Below are positions 43,184 through 52,826 of a stretch of 64,000 bases of DNA, in pieces. How positions within the stretch are numbered: position 1 is the stretch's first letter; every line of letters starts with the position of its first letter. Source of the stretch: Muribaculaceae bacterium. Its GTDB lineage: Bacteria; Bacteroidota; Bacteroidia; Bacteroidales; Muribaculaceae. The stretch is from positions 1-64,000 of the forward strand of contig JAFUKL010000035.1 in assembly GCA_017473615.1 (NCBI GenBank). Reading direction: 5' to 3'. The notes beneath the pieces were generated by a model. That model did not search any database and was not told where the DNA came from. It saw only the letters and a list, made by a program, of their open reading frames with translations. A program made the position numbers and the translations under genes.

Positions 43184-44541
43184 TGGAAAAGAAACGTATC
43201 GTAGTGCTTGGAGCCGGAGAAAGCGGCACCGGCGCAGCAATATTAGCAAAAGTAAAAGGCTTTGACGTATGGTTAAGCGATATGAGCAACATCGCCCCAA
43301 AATACAAAGAAAAATTAGAGCAGTTCCATGTAGACTGGGAAGAGCTACAGCATTCTGAAGACAAGATACTTATGGCTGACGAAGTTATAAAAAGTCCCGG
43401 TATCCCCGACAACGCTCCGATAATGCAGAAAATCATAGGTAAGAATATACCCGTCATATCCGAAATTGAATTTGCGGGACGGTTCACCGATGCCAAAATG
43501 GTGTGTATAACGGGTAGCAACGGTAAAACCACCACCACACTGCTCACATACCATATTCTTCAAGAAGCAGGGCTTAATGTGGGTCTTGCTGGCAATGTCG
43601 GAAAAAGCCTTGCCTATCAGGTGGCAACAGAACAGCACGACGTTTACGTTATAGAATTGAGCAGTTTCCAACTCGACAACATGTATGAGTTCAAAGCTAA
43701 TATCGCCGTGCTGATGAATATAACTCCCGACCATCTCGATCGCTACGATTATAAAATGGAGAACTACGTAGCGGCAAAGTTCAGGATACTTCGTAATCAG
43801 ACCGAAGAAGACTCTTTCATATTCTGGCAGGATGACCCGGTAATAGCGGCTCAACTCAAGAACCTGAAAATAGAAGCTCGCATGTATCCGTTCTCTGAAC
43901 AGCACAGCAACGAGACCAAAGCATACATTGAAAACGGAGAACTTGTAATAGACACCTCCACCGAGCATATAGGAGTTCCGCGCGAAGAACTCGCATTGAA
44001 AGGACTACACAATTTATATAACTCAATGGCAGCCGGATTGTCAGCGTCAATCCTTGATATTAAAAAAGATGTTATACGCAAGGCTTTGGAAGACTTTGAA
44101 GCTGTAGAACACCGCTTGGAATATGTAGCCACAATCAACGGTGTAAAATATATAAACGACTCCAAGGCAACAAACGTAAACTCTTGCTGGTATGCGCTTG
44201 AAAGTATGCAATCCCCCACGATTCTCATACTCGGTGGAAAAGATAAAGGCAACGACTATTCCGAAATAGAAAACTTTGTGAAAGATAAAGTGAAAGCCAT
44301 AGTGTGCATGGGCGTGGACAACTCAAAGCTACACAAATTCTTTGACAACAAAGTACCCATAATCACCGATGCCGGCAGCATGCAAGAAGCAGTGGAAAAA
44401 TGTCGTGAATTATCAGTTCCGGGCGATGTGGTTCTTCTGTCACCATGTTGCGCAAGTTTCGACTTGTTCAATAGTTACGAAGACAGGGGAAAGCAATTCA
44501 AGGAACAAGTACATCAAATGGTTAAGAACAACAAACAATAA
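43183..44541 (+). CDS. murD: UDP-N-acetylmuramoylalanine-D-glutamate ligase MurD
   Basis: 452 residues: N-terminal Rossmann-like domain (VVLGAGESGTGAA), P-loop TGSNGKTTTT (about 111-120), LSSFQLDN, NITPDHLDRY, NDSKATN, LGGKDKGNDY and the C-terminal LLSPCCASFDLF. It adds D-Glu to UDP-MurNAc-Ala in the cytoplasm. Start codon overlaps the mraY stop by one base. Confidence 0.97.
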   Translation: MEKKRIVVLGAGESGTGAAILAKVKGFDVWLSDMSNIAPKYKEKLEQFHVDWEELQHSEDKILMADEVIKSPGIPDNAPIMQKIIGKNIPVISEIEFAGRFTDAKMVCITGSNGKTTTTLLTYHILQEAGLNVGLAGNVGKSLAYQVATEQHDVYVIELSSFQLDNMYEFKANIAVLMNITPDHLDRYDYKMENYVAAKFRILRNQTEEDSFIFWQDDPVIAAQLKNLKIEARMYPFSEQHSNETKAYIENGELVIDTSTEHIGVPREELALKGLHNLYNSMAAGLSASILDIKKDVIRKALEDFEAVEHRLEYVATINGVKYINDSKATNVNSCWYALESMQSPTILILGGKDKGNDYSEIENFVKDKVKAIVCMGVDNSKLHKFFDNKVPIITDAGSMQEAVEKCRELSVPGDVVLLSPCCASFDLFNSYEDRGKQFKEQVHQMVKNNKQ

Positions 44542-44553
44542 ACAATTTCAGCA

Positions 44554-45900
44554 ATGTCTTCAACAATCACACCAACATCAATAGAATCCACAACGGTCGT
44601 CACCGAAGAGAAAAACAAAAAAGGTGACCCTTTCATCTGGGGAATATACATATCACTCATACTCATATCCATTATAGAGTGTTTCAGTGCTTCAAGCCGT
44701 GAAATTTCAGGAGCAGGCATGGATATGTATCGCCCTATCATGCGACATTGTATTATGCTCGTTATGGGATTTGTTTTGCTTTTTCTGATTCAACGCACCG
44801 ACTACAAGAAGTTCACCCCGTGGATTGCCTTGTTTGCACTGGCAACACTGTTGTCAATGGTGACGGTACAACTCATAGGAGATTATATTAACGGAGCTAA
44901 ACGCTCATTCACCCTGCCGGGCATAGGTTTTTCGATTCAGCCTGCCGAAATGGCTAAATTATCAATAGTAACCCTTATAGCATGGTTCACTGCACGCAAT
45001 CAGATGGTTAAAGGTGTAACCAATCGAGGCGTTACATTATGTGCCATATTCGTACTTATATACTGCGCTTTTATATTCCTGCAAGGTCTCACCAACACAA
45101 TGCTGCTTATGGGCATATCTTTTTCAATGATGCTTATAGGCGGAGTTCAAAAAAGGAAAATTGCCATAGTTATACTTGTCTATGCGCTTGCCGCAGGTTT
45201 ATTCTTCTTTATCAAAAACATAAACGATGAGAAGAAAGAAAATCTCAGAACAGAAATAACAGCAATGAATGAATATGGCGAAGACACTATCATAATTGAT
45301 GAAAAAGATGATAAAGCAGGACGCGGAAACACATGGGAGCAGAGACTTCGCAGATTCTTCACCGGACCGGATCTGATAGATCAGGAAATGAACGGAAAAA
45401 ACAGTCAAGAGATGTATGCACGTATAGCACAGGCTCATGGAGGTATCACCGGTGTAGGTCCCGGAAATTCGCGTGAATGCAGCCGATTGCCCCTCGCTTT
45501 CTCCGACTACATTTACTCTATCATTATAGAAGAGTTAGGATTAATAGGCGGTGTTGTCGTTCTCGCTCTGTTTCTGCTTCTTATAGCCAGAGCCAAAATG
45601 ATAGCAAAGAAATGCTCCAGAGCGTTTCCGGCACTCCTTATTATGGGAATGGCGGTAATGATTACATTGCAAGCCTTCTTCCACATGGGTATCAACACCG
45701 GATTATTCCCTGTTTCGGGTCAACCTCTGCCCCTCATCTCAATGGGCGGTACTTCAATTCTTATGGTAAGCATAGCATTCGGGGTGATGCTGAGTGTAAG
45801 CCGATATGCCGTACAAAACAACAAAATCAAGGAAGTGAAAGCTGAAATTCGCGAACTTCCCGAAGATTTGAGAGCAGAAAATCCATATCAATCAAATTAA
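44554..45900 (+). CDS. ftsW: Septal peptidoglycan glycosyltransferase FtsW
   Basis: 448 residues of the SEDS family, about ten TM helices, with SIQPAEMAKLS, GLTNTMLLM, IAQAHGGITGVGPGNS and FPVSGQPLPLISMGGTS. A hydrophilic loop of roughly 75 residues (about 222-298, rich in D/E/K/R) precedes the HGGITG motif. FtsW polymerises lipid II at the septum with FtsI. 12 bp after murD and 14 bp before murG. Confidence 0.95.
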   Translation: MSSTITPTSIESTTVVTEEKNKKGDPFIWGIYISLILISIIECFSASSREISGAGMDMYRPIMRHCIMLVMGFVLLFLIQRTDYKKFTPWIALFALATLLSMVTVQLIGDYINGAKRSFTLPGIGFSIQPAEMAKLSIVTLIAWFTARNQMVKGVTNRGVTLCAIFVLIYCAFIFLQGLTNTMLLMGISFSMMLIGGVQKRKIAIVILVYALAAGLFFFIKNINDEKKENLRTEITAMNEYGEDTIIIDEKDDKAGRGNTWEQRLRRFFTGPDLIDQEMNGKNSQEMYARIAQAHGGITGVGPGNSRECSRLPLAFSDYIYSIIIEELGLIGGVVVLALFLLLIARAKMIAKKCSRAFPALLIMGMAVMITLQAFFHMGINTGLFPVSGQPLPLISMGGTSILMVSIAFGVMLSVSRYAVQNNKIKEVKAEIRELPEDLRAENPYQSN

Positions 45901-45914
45901 TAACACCAATAGTC

Positions 45915-47045
45915 ATGAATACCGACAACCCTAAGATACTGATAAGCGGAGGAGGAACAGGAGGACACATCTTCCCCGCCCTCTCCATAGCCGGAGAGAT
46001 AAAGCGGCGTTGTCCCAATGCCGAAATCCTCTTTGTAGGTGCAGAGAATCGCATGGAAATGGAAAAAGTGCCTGCGGCAGGATATAAAATAATAGGACTG
46101 CCGGTAAGCGGTTTCGACAGGAAAAATATCTTAAAGAATTTCAAGGTTCTTTTCCGCTTGCTCAAAAGCATGATTATAGCAAAAAAACTATTGAAAGACT
46201 TCCATCCAGATATAGCCATCGGCGTGGGAGGTTATGCAAGCGGCCCTATGCTGAAAGCTGCACAAAAGCAAAATATCCCTACACTCATTCAAGAACAAAA
46301 CTCTTATGCCGGAGTTACCAACAAACTGCTTGCCAAGAAAGCAAATGCAATATGTGTGGCATACGAAGGAATGGAACAATTCTTCCCCGCAGAACGAATC
46401 ACGCTTACAGGAAATCCTGTTCGCAGCAGCCTCCTCGACTGCACACTGTCACAAGAAGAGGCAAAAGCCCAATATGGATTACCCTCCGATAAATCCACTG
46501 TTCTTGTAATAGGAGGCAGTCTCGGTGCACGCACAATAAACAACAGCATCAAGCAAGGACTTGAACGGATAGCGCAAGCGAGCAATATTCAAGTCATTTG
46601 GCAAACCGGAAAATTCTATGACGAGGAGTGCCGTAAAGCGTTGAAAGAATCTTCAGCGGAAAACGTAATACAAATGGCTTTTGTAAACGACATGGATATT
46701 GCCTACCGTGCCGCCGATCTTGTGGTGTCACGCGCCGGAGCATGCTCCATTTCCGAGCTGCAATTGCTCGGAAAACCTTGTATCCTTGTACCGTCTCCCA
46801 ATGTGGCAGAAGACCATCAAACGAAAAACGCTCTTGCTCTCGTCAACAAGAATGCAGCCATTATGGTTTCAGATGCCGAAAGCGAAGAAAAACTTATCGA
46901 CACAATTCTGCACACAATCAACGACATGCCGACACTTGCTTCACTGAGCAAAAACATCTCAAAAATGGCTTTGCAAAATGCTGCAGAACGCATTGTCGAC
47001 AAAGTTTTTGATATAATAACAGACTATAAACAGGTTTCAAAATGA
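45915..47045 (+). CDS. murG: UDP-GlcNAc:lipid I N-acetylglucosaminyltransferase MurG
   Basis: 376 residues. N-terminal acceptor domain with ISGGGTGGHIFPALSIA (about 8-24) and GVGGYASGP; C-terminal donor domain with GGSLGA, SRAGACSISEL and LVPSPNVAEDHQTKNA. It converts lipid I to lipid II at the inner membrane. It overlaps murC by 4 bp (ATGA). Confidence 0.97.
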   Translation: MNTDNPKILISGGGTGGHIFPALSIAGEIKRRCPNAEILFVGAENRMEMEKVPAAGYKIIGLPVSGFDRKNILKNFKVLFRLLKSMIIAKKLLKDFHPDIAIGVGGYASGPMLKAAQKQNIPTLIQEQNSYAGVTNKLLAKKANAICVAYEGMEQFFPAERITLTGNPVRSSLLDCTLSQEEAKAQYGLPSDKSTVLVIGGSLGARTINNSIKQGLERIAQASNIQVIWQTGKFYDEECRKALKESSAENVIQMAFVNDMDIAYRAADLVVSRAGACSISELQLLGKPCILVPSPNVAEDHQTKNALALVNKNAAIMVSDAESEEKLIDTILHTINDMPTLASLSKNISKMALQNAAERIVDKVFDIITDYKQVSK

Positions 47046-48439
47046 TAACAGACTATAAATCAATATATTTTGTAGGCGCCGGAGGTATTGGCATGGCTGC
47101 ATTGGAACGTTTTTTCCTATCAATCGGAAAGAAAGTTGCCGGTTATGACCGCACAGCAACCGAGCTTACACGTAATCTTGAAAAAGAAGGGGTGGAAATC
47201 GTTTACGATGAATGCGACGAACTCATTCCCGATTATTGCCGCAACCCGGAAACCACATTAGTGGTTTACACTCCGGCTATACCGGCAGAGCATAAAGGTT
47301 TTTGTTTCTTTAAGAACAATGGTTTCACGATAATGAAACGCGCCCAAGTATTAGGATTGATTACTGCCGGCTCCAAAGGACTGTGTTTCGCCGGCACTCA
47401 CGGCAAAACCACCACATCAAGCATGGCAGGACACATCCTGCACAACTCACCCATCGGTTGCAACGCATTCTTGGGAGGGGTATTAAAACCATATAATAAT
47501 AATCTGCTGCTTTCGCCCGGAACCGAATATTCGGTCATCGAGGCAGATGAATTCGATCGCTCATTCCATTGGCTGAAACCGTATATTGCAGTTATCACAG
47601 CCACCGACCCCGATCATCTTGACATTTACGGTACAGAGGAGGCTTATCTTGAAAGTTTTGCACACTTTACCGAACTGATAAGAAATGACGGCTTTTTGAT
47701 TGTTCATGAAGGATTAAAACTGAAACCTCGTCCTTCAGACGGAGTAAAAACATTCACTTACTCCCGCAATGAGGGTGATTTTCATGCCGAAAACATACGC
47801 ATAGGCAACGGGGACATCGTTTTCGATTTCGTTTATCCCGATGGCAGAATAAACGATGTAAAATTAGGCGTTCCCATAGATATAAATATCGATAATGCCA
47901 TTGCAGCTATAGCCGCATGCAAACTTATAGGAACGACAGACATTGATATTAAAAACGGCATTGCCACATTTAAAGGGGCAAAACGTCGTTTCGATTTCTG
48001 GATTAAAGAATCAGGTCTTCCGGTAGTTATCGATGACTATGCTCACCATCCCGATGAACTTAGAGCAAGCATTAAAAGTATCAAAGCACTATACCCCGAG
48101 CGCAAACTGAGTGTGATATTCCAACCGCACCTGTTTTCTCGCACACGCGATTTTGCTCCGGAATTTGCCGATGCATTGTCATACGCCGATGAAGTATGGC
48201 TCACCGAAATATATCCGGCACGAGAACTTCCCATTCCGGGTATAACATCGGAAATAATTCTAAAGGATATAAAATGCGCAAATAAAAGCATTTGCGAAAA
48301 AAAATACTTGATAGAGAAAATAAAAAATCATAACTTTGATGTTTTATTAACCGTTGGAGCCGGTGATATTTGTGACTATTTGCCGGAAATCTGCAACATA
48401 ATAAGGAGTAATGCTGAAGAAAATTCTGACATATCTTAA
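47042..48439 (+). CDS. murC: UDP-N-acetylmuramate-L-alanine ligase MurC
   Basis: 465 residues: GAGGIGMAALE (N-terminal dinucleotide-type loop), P-loop AGTHGKTTTSSM (about 116-127), EADEFDRSF, TDPDHLDIY, DDYAHHPDEL and FQPHLFSRT. It adds L-Ala to UDP-MurNAc. Its 3' end overlaps the start of ftsQ by 29 bp, more than the usual 4 bp. Confidence 0.96.
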   Translation: MITDYKSIYFVGAGGIGMAALERFFLSIGKKVAGYDRTATELTRNLEKEGVEIVYDECDELIPDYCRNPETTLVVYTPAIPAEHKGFCFFKNNGFTIMKRAQVLGLITAGSKGLCFAGTHGKTTTSSMAGHILHNSPIGCNAFLGGVLKPYNNNLLLSPGTEYSVIEADEFDRSFHWLKPYIAVITATDPDHLDIYGTEEAYLESFAHFTELIRNDGFLIVHEGLKLKPRPSDGVKTFTYSRNEGDFHAENIRIGNGDIVFDFVYPDGRINDVKLGVPIDINIDNAIAAIAACKLIGTTDIDIKNGIATFKGAKRRFDFWIKESGLPVVIDDYAHHPDELRASIKSIKALYPERKLSVIFQPHLFSRTRDFAPEFADALSYADEVWLTEIYPARELPIPGITSEIILKDIKCANKSICEKKYLIEKIKNHNFDVLLTVGAGDICDYLPEICNIIRSNAEENSDIS

Positions 48440-49424
48440 ATACACCGGGCTTATACTCGCTATAGGTCTGTTCGTTTTCGGTATTATTTGGGCGGATATT
48501 CAGTTGTCGGGCAGTAAATGTAAGGCTGTCACAATCGATATCGTCAATACCGACAGTGTATCCTTTGTCACAGAAGGCAGCATCATAAACATGCTGAATA
48601 ATTCGGGATTACATCCCGAAGGCAAATACGTTTCTCTCATCAGCACCGATAAAATAGAGGAAATGTTGAACAGCTCGGAATATATCGAAAACGCCGAATG
48701 CGTATTGATGCCCAACAACGTAATTCACCTCACAGTCACACAGCTTATACCGATTTTGCGCGTGTTTGACGAGGAAGAGACGTATTACCTCAACAAGGAC
48801 GGCAAGCACATGAACGCATCAAGTCGCTTTCATGCCGAAGTTCCCATCGTAAGCGGAAAGTTCAACAAGCACGCCGATGCCTTAATGGTTCGCCCCATAG
48901 CAGAATACGTAATGAACGACAAGGATTTGAACGATTTAGTCACAATGTATTCGGTAAGAGATTCCGGCAACATATTCATTGTGCCATGTATCTATGGACA
49001 CGTGATAAACTTCGGCGACAACAGGAACATCGAAAACAAGTTTAATAAATTGAAGAAATTCTACCGTGAAGTAATGCCGGTAAAAGGTTGGCTTACCTAT
49101 GACACAATAACACTGAAATGGAATTACCAAGTCGTAGCGAACCGCCGTACAAAAAAGATTAAGCAAGAAATTATCTATAATCCGGAAGAAGAGGAAGTTG
49201 CGCCACCTGTTGAATCCATCATAATTCAAGGTATCAACGACCCCGCCACATTGGATAAAGAGGGCAAAGATATACCGATTTCTACAAAGATTGACACAAC
49301 GGTAATGAAGAAAACGAGTGGAGAGAAACCTAAAGATTCCGTTCCGCAAACCCAAGAAACAAAACATCAAGTCCGAAACGCAAAAACAAAAGTGGCAAAC
49401 GCTTTCGGCAAAAACAACAACTGA
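48411..49424 (+). CDS. ftsQ: Cell division protein FtsQ/DivIB-like
   Basis: 337 residues: short cytoplasmic part, one TM helix (about 11-30, YTGLILAIGLFVFGIIWADI), a POTRA-like domain (about 36-105: AVTIDIVNTDSVSFVTEG..., ENAECVLMPNNVIHLTVTQ) and a beta-domain, then a charged C-terminal extension (about 240-337) absent from E. coli FtsQ. It recruits the septal synthase. The start lies inside murC. Confidence 0.9.
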   Translation: MLKKILTYLKYTGLILAIGLFVFGIIWADIQLSGSKCKAVTIDIVNTDSVSFVTEGSIINMLNNSGLHPEGKYVSLISTDKIEEMLNSSEYIENAECVLMPNNVIHLTVTQLIPILRVFDEEETYYLNKDGKHMNASSRFHAEVPIVSGKFNKHADALMVRPIAEYVMNDKDLNDLVTMYSVRDSGNIFIVPCIYGHVINFGDNRNIENKFNKLKKFYREVMPVKGWLTYDTITLKWNYQVVANRRTKKIKQEIIYNPEEEEVAPPVESIIIQGINDPATLDKEGKDIPISTKIDTTVMKKTSGEKPKDSVPQTQETKHQVRNAKTKVANAFGKNNN

Positions 49425-49467
49425 GAATTTCAATAAGACTTAAGACGTAAACGCTTATCATCATTAT

Positions 49468-50787
49468 ATGGAGAAAAAACAATACATAGCCGCACTTGAA
49501 ATAGGCAGCTCAAAGATTTCCGGAGTTATCGCACTGAAAGAATATCCCGAAGGGAATATTTCAATTCTTGCCGTGGAAGAAGTACCTACAAGCGAAAGCG
49601 TAAGATACGGATGCATAAAAAATGTAGAAGAGGCAAAACATTGTATTGCCGAAGTACTTCATAGGCTTGAAAACCGCATGAACGGAGCCAAGATTAACAG
49701 CATTTACATGAATCTGGCAGGACGTTCCATCAGAAACGTAACCACACAGGTTAACCGCCATCTCGACGTAGAGACAGCCATCACACAGGAAACCATTAAC
49801 TCTCTGCTGCAAGAAGGGCGACAGGTATCCATGAAAGGATTTGATGTATTAGATGTCGTACCACGCCGTTTCATGGTTGACAATGTCGAAGTAAAAAAAC
49901 CGGTAGGTACTTTCGGTTCCGACATTTCTGCTACACTGAACACCATAGTAGGAAAATCGATAATCAAGACCAACCTGCACAGAGTAATCGACCCTAACAT
50001 AAAAGTGAATGACATTATCATTACGCCGCTTGCCGTGGGAAACAGTATATTATCCTTTGATGAACGGCAATTAGGGTGTATGCTTATCGATTTCGGAGCA
50101 GAAACCACCACTATATCCATATATAAGAATGATGCCTTGATTTATCTTGCCACACTGCCGCTCGGCGGACGCAACATAACACGCGACATCATGAGCCTCA
50201 ACCTATTGGAAGACAAAGCTGAAGAATTAAAACTCTCTATCGGCAACGCAATGGCAAATGACAATGCAAGCAATTCGATACAGGTGGAAGGCATTACCGT
50301 TGCCGATGTATCAAAGTACGTCGTAGCCCGCAGCGGCGAAATAGCGGCTAATATAAACGAACAACTGAATTATGCCGAAATCAAAGCTGACGAACTTGGC
50401 TCAGGCATCGTGCTTATAGGCGGGGGTTCACACTTGAACGGTTTCATAGAACTACTCGAAAAAACCACAAAATTGAAAGTGCGACGAGGCGGCTATCCTT
50501 CACATGTAAACATCCTTGACACCAAAGCGCAAAACAGCAACAGCTACATTCAAGCTGTATCAATTGCCGTGCAAGCAGCCGAAAGCATAGCTCCCGACAG
50601 TAATTGTCTCACTCAAATCGAGAAAAAAGCAGAGCCTGTTCAATCTACAACCAAACCCGCTCTTGAAGTATCCACCGAAGACACCGAAAAGAAGAAAGAG
50701 AAAACCAAAGGAAAATTAAGCAAGCTGCTCACCGGTTTCAAAAATATTTTCCAAGAGGGTGAAGATGACGGCGACGACAATTACTAA
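49468..50787 (+). CDS. ftsA: Cell division protein FtsA
   Basis: 439 residues of the actin-like fold: AALEIGSSKISGVI (phosphate 1), the 1C domain, MLIDFGAETTTISIY (phosphate 2), LIGGGSHLNGFIEL (adenosine motif). After about residue 385 a charged linker (EDTEKKKEKTKGK) leads to a C-terminal helix LSKLLTGFKNIFQ, the probable membrane-targeting amphipathic helix, then an acidic tail. FtsA tethers FtsZ to the membrane. Confidence 0.96.
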   Translation: MEKKQYIAALEIGSSKISGVIALKEYPEGNISILAVEEVPTSESVRYGCIKNVEEAKHCIAEVLHRLENRMNGAKINSIYMNLAGRSIRNVTTQVNRHLDVETAITQETINSLLQEGRQVSMKGFDVLDVVPRRFMVDNVEVKKPVGTFGSDISATLNTIVGKSIIKTNLHRVIDPNIKVNDIIITPLAVGNSILSFDERQLGCMLIDFGAETTTISIYKNDALIYLATLPLGGRNITRDIMSLNLLEDKAEELKLSIGNAMANDNASNSIQVEGITVADVSKYVVARSGEIAANINEQLNYAEIKADELGSGIVLIGGGSHLNGFIELLEKTTKLKVRRGGYPSHVNILDTKAQNSNSYIQAVSIAVQAAESIAPDSNCLTQIEKKAEPVQSTTKPALEVSTEDTEKKKEKTKGKLSKLLTGFKNIFQEGEDDGDDNY

Positions 50788-50859
50788 CCAATAACTGCTT
50801 ACGCATAAAAAATTAAAAAATGTTACCAAATAAATTCACGATATAATCATATTTCTATG

Positions 50860-50867
50860 TACTTTTG
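50860..50867 (+). promoter_or_regulatory. -7 box of the ftsZ internal promoter
   Basis: TACTTTTG matches TAnnTTTG in the 153-bp gap between ftsA and ftsZ, leaving a leader of about 65 nt. It suggests that ftsZ and the genes after it can be transcribed separately from the long upstream operon. Confidence 0.5.
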
Positions 50868-50940
50868 CAAAAAGTTTGACTTCGTGGGCTTTTAGGTGAC
50901 ATATAACACGAAATTCCAATAACATCATAGATAAGCTGAT

Positions 50941-52302
50941 ATGCCAAACGAAAATCAAGGCTATAACACGCCTGACAACATAACAAGCGACCCGGGATTT
51001 GTCTCTGATATGGAGCTGAAGAAAATCATCAAGGTGATTGGCGTGGGAGGTGGTGGAAACAACGCTATCAACCACATGTATAAGCAAAATATCAAAGGTG
51101 TATCCTTTGTCGTGTGCAATACCGACCTACAGGCTCTGCGTGCATCGGATGTTCCAACAAAAGTTCTTATCGGGCCAAACACAACCAAAGGTCTGGGAGC
51201 TGGCAACATCCCTGATGTGGCACGCCAAGCCGCTGAAGAAAGTGCCGATGAGATAGCACGCCTATTTGACGATGATACCAGAATGGTTTTCATCACAGCC
51301 GGCATGGGTGGCGGTACCGGTACCGGAGCTGCTCCTGTAGTGGCAAAAATAGCAAAAGAGCATAAAGTTCTAACCATAGGTATTGTAACCATTCCATTCC
51401 TGTTTGAAGGAGAAAAGAAAATCCTCAAGGCTTTAAACGGAGCCGAAGAAATGAGCAAGCACGTTGATGCTCTTTTGATTATCAATAACGAGCGACTTAC
51501 CGAGATATACAGCGACTGCGATTTCCTTAACGCATTCGGCAAAGCAGATGATACATTGTCGACAGCGGCACGCAGTATCTCGGAACTTATCACTTGCGAA
51601 GGACGTATCAATCTTGATTTCAACGATGTCAAAACCACTCTTGAAAACGGTGGGGTGGCAATAATAAGTTCCGGATACGGAGAAGGTGAGCGACGCATGA
51701 CTAAAGCCATCGAGGACGCACTCAACTCTCCTCTGTTGAAAAACCGTGATGTTTACGGCTCTAAGCGTATCCTTGTGAACATATATTTCTCACGCGAGGC
51801 AAAGACACGGTTTGTAATGAGCGAAGTAGACGAGATGCGCGAGTTCATGTGCAATTTCGCACCTGAGGTAGACGTCATTTGGGGTGTTGCATTTGATGAA
51901 ACACTCGGAGAACAAGTGAAAGTCACTATTCTTGCTTCCGGTTTCAACGTTACCTTGACCGATGAAGTTTCCAAGAAAAAGGAAACTCCGGGTAAACATG
52001 TATTTGTCGAGCCAAGTCCGGAAGACAACACAAAACGCCTTATGGACGAATACGGACAGGATAAAATCATGGCACAGGCACAGGAAAAAGCTAAAGCCCG
52101 CTACATGGTACTTACTCTCGACGAATTCGACAACGATGAAGTAGTGGACATGATTGAACGAACTCCAACTTTCGGACGCGATCAGAAGTTCCGCGAAACG
52201 GTGAGAAACGTAATTAACAGCGCACAGGAGACAAGTAATATCCCTCCGGCTATTCCTCCTGTGAACAAAAGCAGCCAGAGTACCATTTCTTTTGTGGAAT
52301 AA
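50941..52302 (+). CDS. ftsZ: Cell division GTPase FtsZ
   Basis: 453 residues: GVGGGGNNAINHMY (N-terminal G-rich loop), tubulin signature GGGTGTGAAPVVA (about 118-130), NNERL, FGKADDTL, and the T7 loop INLDFNDVKT. The C-terminal linker (about 330-435) ends NKSSQSTISFVE instead of the proteobacterial IPxFL peptide, as in other Bacteroidetes. It forms the division ring. Preceded by its own promoter. Confidence 0.98.
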   Translation: MPNENQGYNTPDNITSDPGFVSDMELKKIIKVIGVGGGGNNAINHMYKQNIKGVSFVVCNTDLQALRASDVPTKVLIGPNTTKGLGAGNIPDVARQAAEESADEIARLFDDDTRMVFITAGMGGGTGTGAAPVVAKIAKEHKVLTIGIVTIPFLFEGEKKILKALNGAEEMSKHVDALLIINNERLTEIYSDCDFLNAFGKADDTLSTAARSISELITCEGRINLDFNDVKTTLENGGVAIISSGYGEGERRMTKAIEDALNSPLLKNRDVYGSKRILVNIYFSREAKTRFVMSEVDEMREFMCNFAPEVDVIWGVAFDETLGEQVKVTILASGFNVTLTDEVSKKKETPGKHVFVEPSPEDNTKRLMDEYGQDKIMAQAQEKAKARYMVLTLDEFDNDEVVDMIERTPTFGRDQKFRETVRNVINSAQETSNIPPAIPPVNKSSQSTISFVE

Positions 52303-52352
52303 CAAACTGACAAAAACAACAAAAAACATATTTATTTAGGAGATAAAAGACT

Positions 52353-52805
52353 ATGGATTTATTTGAAACAGTGAACGGAGACATCAAAAAAGCGATGCTC
52401 GCTCGTGACCACGCTCGTTTAGAGACTTTGCGCGGAATTAAGAAAGAATTTCTTGAGGCAAAAACCGCTAAAGGTTCGGATGGCACTCTATCCGATGATA
52501 CTGCTCTAAAAATTCTTGCAAAAATGGTAAAGCAACGCAAGGAAACAGCCGAAATCTATTTGTCGCAATCTCGACAGGATCTTGCCGATACGGAATTGAA
52601 CGAAGCAGCCATTATTGAAGAATACCTCCCAAAACAGCTTAGCGAAGAGGAGCTAACGGCTGCGCTTAAGGAAATCATTGCGCAAACCGGTGCCACTTCA
52701 GCCAAGGACATGGGCAAAGTAATGGGAGTTGCATCAAAACAACTTTCAGGTAAAGCCGAAGGACGTGCAATATCCGCAAAAGTAAAAGAATTGCTTAATA
52801 ACTAA
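52353..52805 (+). CDS. GatB/YqeY domain-containing protein
   Basis: 150 residues: helical YqeY fold with NGDIKKAMLARDHARLETLRGIKKEF and the tail domain KDMGKVMGVASKQLSGKAEGRAISAKVKELL, equivalent to the C-terminal domain of the GatB amidotransferase subunit. Presumed tRNA-binding; the exact role is unknown. An AGGAG Shine-Dalgarno-like sequence precedes the start (about 52340), unusual in this strongly AT-rich lineage. It lies between ftsZ and serS. Confidence 0.92.
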   Translation: MDLFETVNGDIKKAMLARDHARLETLRGIKKEFLEAKTAKGSDGTLSDDTALKILAKMVKQRKETAEIYLSQSRQDLADTELNEAAIIEEYLPKQLSEEELTAALKEIIAQTGATSAKDMGKVMGVASKQLSGKAEGRAISAKVKELLNN

Positions 52806-52826
52806 CAGTAAATTATATAAGAAATT

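Noticed and set aside
50961..51725. 254-residue frame opposite ftsZ
   Set aside because: Entirely antisense to the most conserved part of ftsZ, Ser/Pro-rich, no domain.
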